A stretch of 64,000 bases of DNA from Trichoplax adhaerens (lineage: Eukaryota > Placozoa > Uniplacotomia > Trichoplacea > Trichoplacidae), in assembly GCF_000150275.1 (NCBI RefSeq), contig NW_002060951.1, forward strand, positions 67,329 through 131,328, given 5' to 3'. Under the pieces are notes generated by a model, which worked only from the letters and a program-made list of their open reading frames with translations, did no database searches and was not told where the DNA came from. Shown piece by piece: positions 56,609 through 64,000 of the stretch (within the stretch, counting starts at the first letter, position 1; each line of letters opens with the position of its first letter). The position numbers and the translations under genes are program-made.

Positions 56609-59600
56609 ATGGCTAAGTTGGAGGAATATTCTACTACCCGCAAGTCAATAATTATGGCAACACTATGCTTTGTATATACATTATGGGGAATTATTTACAG
56701 CCTGCCTGTGCCATTTTTCCCTCGTGAGGTACAACACTTTACGTGATATTGATCCAATTAAGTCACTTACAACAGTTATAGATATTATCGACATGATGTT
56801 TCATCTGTTTTTTGTGTAAATAAAAGGCCGTCGCTAGTGGTTTAACCTTGGCGGAAATTGGAATAATCTTTACTATGTACCCTGTTGCGTTATTTGTTTT
56901 CTCGCCAGTCTGCTCTATGCTGGTATGAACACTAATCATGACTAAAACTATTTCATTGCAGATAATAATTATTATCACGTAAATTCAGTAATATAGCTAC
57001 GTAAGTTTTCGTTTTGAATATCAAGCATAATAATTGTAGAGCTTTGCAAAATCGTTTTATTCTCTTGTATATGAATGCAGAATCAAACTTGATAAGTAAT
57101 CGGAAAGTATTCATTTTAGCGTTTAGACAAGAAGAGTTTATTCTGTGATTATTTTAGAGGATAAACTTCCATGTTATCATATTCTTAACAAATTCGAGAA
57201 TTATTACTACAAACAGCATGGATAAAATTTGCTATCAATCAACTCTAATCCAAACTCTTTTAACAGTTACCGCGGATCGGGTCAAAATATATGATGTGGG
57301 CAGGTATGACTATAGAAGGCAGCTGCACAATTTTTTTAGGGTAAGGCAATTAGTGTTCAATCTAGCTTATTACAATAATCTCAAGTATGCGATATTAACA
57401 GTCGAACTACCGTATCGATATCAACTTAATTAAAAGGTATAAATATATATCTACTTTTTAGAACCTTGAAATTCATGCATAACAGAATGCATTTTCTGGT
57501 TATGGCATTAATTATTCGATTTGTGCAAGGTATCGGGGCAGCTATTCAGGGAATTGCTGTCGAATCTGCGATTATCGTATTATACCGTGATCGTATAGCC
57601 TCCGCAAAGGTATTGTCAGTCCCGAGTTACGAGAGCTGTTTTACTGTTTTGTGTCATAGTTATATTTCCATATGGTTTGCAATATTATTTAAAAAATTAG
57701 TATCAATTAAAATTATTTATATATAGAATCATTTTATTTTTATAATGAAAATCTTCACAAAATATTTATACCTATGAAGCTGTAGGGATACGAACCCGAG
57801 TATTTTTTAAAGAAATTTGCTTGTTAATAAAAAACCTGTTCTCATACAATTCGTAAATCTCATTCTAGGGTTTGATGGAGAGTTTTGGAGGTCTAGGATA
57901 CGCTATTGGGCCTATAATAGGCGCAGGCTTTTATGCTGTAGGTTTACACTAAGGTCTTATAAATTTTAAATTACGTACTAAATGAGACGCAAAAACTCAG
58001 CTAGAAATTTTCGTAAATGTTCATAGCTTGCTACTATACGTTGTAAGATACAATACTGCACTGGAATAATTTAATATTTATATATACCTCTCAGCTCGGT
58101 GGATATTCCTTGCCCTTCTTTGTCGTTGGTTCTACTATCGTTGTTCTTGGTCCTGTTGCAGCATTTGTTGTTCCAATGATATTAGGTTAGTACATTGATC
58201 ATAACAGACACGATGTAATGATAATCAACAGGAATATTTGCGGTACTGTAATAATAAATCATAGCTATATATCACTATTATTCATTTCTGATAGTGTTTT
58301 TTATGATTATAATAGATAAACAAGCAACGCCTTGGAAATCTATGCTAAAACTAATTAAGAACTTTTATATTTTTATATTATGTAAGTGTACAAGACTGTG
58401 GGTATATTTATTCTGTTTCTATAAAAGTATTACGAATATGACTATCCAGTATGATATTATTCTAGAAGAATATCTTTGTTTGTTAGGTTTTGGAGTGTTT
58501 GTTCAAGAATCATCGTTGACCTTTGTAGAGACCAATTATTCTATTCATTTGGTATCAGTATGTATCTATAAATGTAACGTATCCCGGTAATTTAAACAAC
58601 TTCTGCAATTTAGAAAATTTTGCTGGCTGGATAACAGAATTAATTAAGGCTTTAATCGCTGTATGATTACTAGAGAGCTGCTAAATATTTAGTTAATTTT
58701 ATTTTAAATTGAAGCTATCTACAGTATTCAGGCAAATCCTTCAGTGTACTAGAATCAAATTTCTTGCTAAGCTATTTTTATTCTATTCTACTTGTGAATT
58801 TAAATCAGTTCCATTTGAAAGTGGTGAAAGCTGCTGCTCTTATGCTAATATTAGCAGTGTGCTATGCAACAATGGGAATAATCATTGGTCTAGTATCTGA
58901 TCGTTTGGTAGGTCTGAACATATACGAATAGATATCTACTCTGTAATTGTAAATGACCATGTGATAGTACTAAGCATTATATTTGTATGGCTTGACAGGT
59001 AGTCTCATTAATAGGCAACTTAAGGCTTTAGCTAGCAGATCTATCAGTTAGATGTACGGCTGTATGCCCTCTAGTTATGCTATCTATATATAGTACATTA
59101 TGACAAAGCTGCAATGAGCATTAAAATTGAGCAACACTTCTAGACTTATCTGCTAACGAGGTTGTCCATTTATCTTAATATTACTGTTTAGGGCTACAGA
59201 AAATTTCTAGGAGCTGGATATTTTATAGCAGTGATAGGATTGGAATTTATGGGTTCATTCCCTTATTTTCATGTCAGACCGTAAGGCTATTCTCAAAATA
59301 CCATTGCTATTTAGCTTCATCAATAATTACAGTTCCATCTGACATAATTCATAAAGTGTCTGATGATATTATGATAAATTTAGTCATCTAAAAATTGTTA
59401 TTTTTAACTTTTCGATCGCACGGCATTGAAAAATTAAGGAAATTATGGCATTTTCTTCTTGGCATGTCCGCTTTTGGAATTAGCACCGGTGGAGTCATGA
59501 TACCTACCACCGCCGAAATGGTTCGGTATGCAAGGTAAATCATTCAAGTGGTACGTAAATTTTATGCCACAGACAGAGAACGAATAATTAATGAATATAT

Positions 59601-62461
59601 TCGAAATTAATAATGATACATTCAAAAGAAATAAAAATCTTCCTAAATATATTAGTTGCTCCTTATCGTCACGATACTTTAACAACGGTGCAATAAGTTA
59701 GATTTAGCTTCATTCTGCAAAAGCACATATTGATATTTAGGTATCGAAAGACATAGTTTAAAAGAATTATGTTCATTCTGCATCACAAAACCCCGATTTT
59801 TGGAAGTTTCGTGATGCTTTATTGCTACAATTTAACTTGAGTTTTCAACGTAGCAATCTCTGTTCATTTTACACTCTGATCAATTTCTATATACTGTACT
59901 GCAGTTGCATCGAAGTAAGTGTTGTAAAGTAATCGAGTATCGAGATTTTGCGTGTGGTCTTAATCGGTCGTTTACTGTATTTGCTGCAATAAAGCATCCG
60001 TATTATATAAAAAAATCTTCTTAACTATTTTTGGGAGCTAGTTACTACATTTTCGACCGCTAGTTTTTTGGATGAGTATCAATAATCTCGATTTGTGACA
60101 ATCTTCATTGAAAGTTAACCAGTGAACAAGTGTACGTTCTGGTATCCGGTGGAGTGGTATTTTCTAATAAATATTGGATATGCCATAGTTTCCAAACAAT
60201 ATTGAGCAATTATTTAACTATCGATTTGTAAGAGTATCATCTGGTACACATTTTAGATATAGTGACTGTAATTAACGTATTTGGCTATTTCATACTGAAA
60301 ATACTAAATTTATACCTGTTTACCAACTCAAATAGGGAGAACAATGTTGGAGATGACCTTAGCGTCTATACCTGCGTTACAGGTTTATTCAAAATGGCAC
60401 AATCGTTAGGGTAAATAATTAAAACAGTAGTAAAATTTAAATCTGAATCTATCTTTAAATTCTAATCCCAGTAAATATATCTACGATTATATGATATTAG
60501 CAACATGATAGTTAAAAATTTAGAAATAGATAATTTACCTTGGTTCTACCTAATCTCGCATCCAAGCGTAAACACAATTGTTACGTATATGTGAACGTGA
60601 CCGTATGCGAAATGACAATACGGACAGACATTTTGCAAACTGCCCATACTATTGCTACTATATGAGTATAAATGAGTACATATATTCTAGTTTATTAAAA
60701 CTTCGGATAGCAAAATATCTACTTTGTAGTTGGAGTATAATCTAAATACTAAGTATAGTATGCTTAATCAAACATTCTAGCATGATTTGTGGCCCTGCCG
60801 TTGGTTCAACTTTAACTTCTTTACCTCAACTAAAATTTCCATGGACTAGCACGGTAAGCTTCTTATGTATAAGAAACAACGTTTACTTTAATTCAAGTAT
60901 TAGCATGATATTGAATCGAAAAATAACATGACAAGCTTTAACTTGCAGCGAGATATAGTTATGAGCCTACTAAAGAATTATAACAGTCAAGAATATACAA
61001 TTCGCTCTGCTTAATCACTTAACTAATTAAAATTATCTGCACAATATTAGATATGGTACTATAGTTCTACATTGATAGATTAATCCAAGCTGCTCTTCGC
61101 ATCTCACGCTATTTCTAGCAATGTTTACAATCATACGCGTGTACATAAATGTATCGGTGCCACAAAACAGCTTTGCAACAAGATAACGCAATATACGATC
61201 AATAAGTCAATTCCTTGAACCACGTATCAAGGAACGATATCTGGACTATCACGAACACTTTTGCTCTACTAGCAGACTACACAAAGACTTAAACGCCTTG
61301 TATTTTACGTTTGACACTAAGTTGGAGAAATTCACTTTATTTCACGATATACTGCATTTATATACTACTCCTCAATAGTTCATGAGCCATAGTTAATACA
61401 ATTAACATTGGAATCATTTACTGAATTAGATATTAATTTTAGCTACTGCTCCCTTAATGCAGACAACAGTATTTACGAACATAGACATGTAATGACTAAT
61501 GCAGAATAGTCAGATTACGATATGTCCTATCACGGAACATTTCCATGATAATTTACAGTCTACCATAAGTAAATTACAATCACAATGATTCGAACTGTAA
61601 GCAGATGATTTGCATTCCCTATTATAACTATTAATTTCGGTATGTGTATAAGTGTCACTGTCATAAAAAGTCAGTGCTATATTAAAACACGGTATATCCA
61701 AATTAGAAGTTAACTAAATAAGGATAGTCTAACAGAATTATCCTAACATAGATATTTCTACTGTAATACAGTATTTAACACTGTAACAATCGGTATCCTA
61801 ACCGGAACCTATGATAGATACTGTAGCACTAACTTTAGCTAGAATAGTGAGAAAGAGCGGTCTATTATTAGTTCACGTTGCATAAAGTAAAATTGTAATA
61901 ACGGTACTGTAATATTTAAAAGTACACAAGTGTAAGAGCGGATTTTATCACTCGATAAATTTGTTTTGCTAAACATCTAACAGTATATTTAATCTCTATT
62001 CTAGATATTTGGTGTTGTTACTTTTTTTCAAGTAAGTGGATAATGATATTGTAATACTTACATACTGAAATCATATATTTAGGATCTTGAAATGATAAGG
62101 TGGTACTCATTCATTATTTTTAATACTACTCCATTATTATTCTAGTTTTTAATATTTGCTGCATTTGTCCTCTATGAAACCTTTTGTGCAAAGAAATCGT
62201 AAGTAAATTTAGATAAAAATTTAAGCAAGCCAAAAACTAAATCATTCATAAACTGAAATTCTAATATATCATTTACTAAGTTAAACATGTTTATAATTAA
62301 AACATTCTTTAATATGATTATCTAGTGATAGTAATGATGGTAAGGGTAACTACAGCCAAATTTCGGCAACTGATGAAGAAGATGATGGAAATAAAGAATT
62401 CAAATCTGTAGTGGCTAATGAATCAGAAGACGAAAATATCGACAATAAATCAGAAAAGTAG
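56609..62461 (+). CDS. MFS transporter, SLC18B1-like
   Basis: Sixteen exons: 56609-56728, 56827-56922, 57267-57340, 57462-57609, 57869-57937, 58095-58185, 58295-58381, 58487-58551, 58809-58907, 59192-59280, 59439-59534, 60336-60410, 60781-60853, 62005-62031, 62146-62198, 62326-62461. Total 1,398 bases, 465 residues; human SLC18B1 has 456. About twelve helices in two halves. Landmarks: PVPFFPREAVASGLTLAEIG after helix 1, LPRIGSKYMMWAG (the A-motif loop position), RFVQGIGAAIQGIAVES in helix 4, GLMESFGGLGYAIGPIIGA in helix 5 (MFS antiporter-type motif), FGVFVQESSLTFVE in helix 7, IIIGLVSDRL, and SMICGPAVGSTL in helix 11. The C-terminus is acidic and cytosolic. SLC18B1 is a vesicular polyamine transporter in mammals; the substrate here is inferred at most. 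A 27-base micro-exon (62005-62031) follows a 1.15-kb intron. Confidence 0.85.
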
Positions 62462-62781
62462 AACAATTTCTAACAAGTTCAATCGTAGCATAAAGTACAT
62501 CTTAAGTAGATGCGACATTACGCAATAGAATTATTCCATTACTTATAAAATGCATGCATCGCCCACCAATGATTGTGAAAGCTACAATCTGAATTTTAAT
62601 TTCATATCCTAGCAAATACATAAAAAAGAAATCACAGCAAAGTTATCTATGGATCTATGCCGATAAATTTTCTGACTTAAGTAACTGATTTTAATCTATT
62701 AATAAGACTAATTGACGTACTTAGTTAATTTAATCGATTGCTGGACACTTAAACTCAGCTAATATTCTATTATACAAGCAT
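62462..62781. other. Short spacer, nothing seen
   Basis: About 320 bases of AT-rich sequence between the SLC18B1-like stop codon and the next putative start. No clear polyadenylation signal or promoter motif is recognised. Confidence 0.4.
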
Positions 62782-63358
62782 ATGAATTGGGATCAATATT
62801 CAGCTATTGCTGCTACTGGGATATTAGATGATAATGTAAAGGAATTGAATAAGTTAATAACTTCTCATTCGTTGCAGACAAAATTATTAAATAATTTAGG
62901 TACTAACCAAAATAAGGCACTACTACCGCTATCATTGATGTAGCTCTGCTGATATTTATATCTAAATGATAATTAAGTGGTATTCTGTATAGCATCAGAA
63001 ATCAATTTCTTTCCGCATTCCTATATATTATATATTACTGTATATAGTTGTAGTAAAGTGGTTTAATATGCTGTAGATCTGCTATTACCGAGGTATTCTT
63101 TTCACCACCTCCAGTACTGTACTAATGCTATACCACAGGTTAAAGTTCGGTAAAGAAATATGTGACATCTTTCAGCTACGGATTCCGTTTATTTACACTA
63201 TCCAGAAATGTTTGTATACTAGCCAAGGATACATAGACAAAATTTTTGCTATAAACGATTGCTACCGACAAATTACCCTTTCAAATGAACGTGAACATAA
63301 TCTGCACAAAGCAAATAAATTAATAGAAAATTTACAAGCTAGATTATCTTATAATTGA
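62782..63358 (+). CDS. Possible small two-exon coiled-coil protein
   Basis: Exon 1 62782-62939 (MNWDQYSAIAATGIL, then DDNVKELNKLIT) joins exon 2 63139-63358 (LKFGKEICDIFQLR to RLSYN, TGA stop) by a GT-AG intron with matching phase, giving 125 residues. The N-terminal half reads like a start with a short amphipathic region. The C-terminal 60 residues are charged and heptad-like (NEREHNLHKANKLIENLQAR). No family is recognised; small subunits of coiled-coil assemblies such as BORC or BLOC-1 look broadly similar, but I see no diagnostic motif. An extra exon within the intron or downstream cannot be excluded. Confidence 0.4.
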
Positions 63359-64000
63359 TAAAATCCTTATGCAAAATTCATTTACTTGTTGTTTATCTAC
63401 TGTATATGTCTGAATAAATTACCTGCTTAGGTCTTTGTATTAATGTGGATATAATTATCACCCTAGGATAGGTTGTTGTAATGATTTCAGCTAATTAAAT
63501 TAGTCATGTTTTAGGAAATCCAGTGATATTATGTGCTATAGAACTGTATATCTTAATAAAGTAAGGTTAAAACCTATACATTATAGCTATTTATATAAAT
63601 TGTATGATATTACGCTATAGTTATTTAGTGATAAGAACTTTACAATTTTCCTTTTTCTTAGTGTATCTATTGTAATGATATTAAGTTTATCAAACATGGT
63701 TTGACTTTGCTGTTACTAGCTGGCATTTAGTTCGTGATAATAGGTGTTTGGTATACTCTCATTAGTACGATTGCTACATGTGTGGATGTTGTAAGATACT
63801 GATATCTTTACATAGCCTATAACTATCGTATATATCTAGACATATTTTCCCGTAGTTTAATTTATAGTCATTTTATTACTTATCTAGTTAGGTATTCCGA
63901 AGGATATCTAAATCTTTGTTATCTTTAAGAGCAGTCTAGCTTCAAAGTGCTGTAGTATATTTTTTTCTGCTATAATGATGATGATAACTAACTTTTAAAG
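63359..64000. other. Window end, nothing seen
   Basis: About 640 AT-rich bases. No exon, repeat or signal that I can support on either strand. Confidence 0.4.

Overview
The window looks like nuclear DNA from an early-branching animal, most likely a placozoan (Trichoplax or Hoilungia type). It is strongly AT-rich. Its genes are cut into many short exons by GT-AG introns of roughly 70-1,200 bases, and it carries animal gene families such as TRPM channels. The genus is an inference; intron structure and gene content are read directly. Every gene below was rebuilt by joining open segments at splice signals with matching codon phase. For KRI1, the three TRPM genes and the SLC18B1-like gene, all exon phases close from start to stop.

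Layout. 1-4961 (+): 3' part of a multi-pass membrane protein gene (copy A). 4962-8908: no gene, one copy of a diverged interspersed repeat. 8909-13520 (+): copy B, a tandem paralogue of A with the same exon lengths. 13521-17137: no coding exon, but two adjacent two-copy tandem repeats and a probable KRI1 leader exon. 17154-22544 (+): KRI1, a ribosome-biogenesis factor, 19 exons. 23547-30509 (-): TRPM-like channel a. 30510-34630: spacer with a solo LTR flanked by a 5-bp target duplication and a three-copy tandem repeat. 34631-41538 (-): TRPM-like channel b. 41539-45193: spacer between the divergent genes b and c, with a perfect hairpin and a duplicated block. 45194-52114 (+): TRPM-like channel c. 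52115-56608: no intact gene, possible minus-strand membrane-protein relic. 56609-62461 (+): SLC18B1-like MFS transporter, 16 exons. 62782-63358 (+): possible small two-exon coiled-coil gene.

How the genes relate. The main content is a local expansion of TRPM-like cation channels: three full-length paralogues of about 1,053, 1,221 and 1,090 residues. Each has the TRPM N-terminal nucleotide-binding-like (SLOG/LSDAT) region, the TRPM homology regions, six membrane helices, a pore loop and a TRP-helix region. None has a NUDT9-H or alpha-kinase tail. They differ in pore sequence, C-terminal tail and a few intron positions. The other genes are a housekeeping nucleolar factor and two kinds of membrane transporter, with no evident pathway link. 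I see no prokaryotic operon, CRISPR array, viral gene or clear RNA gene.
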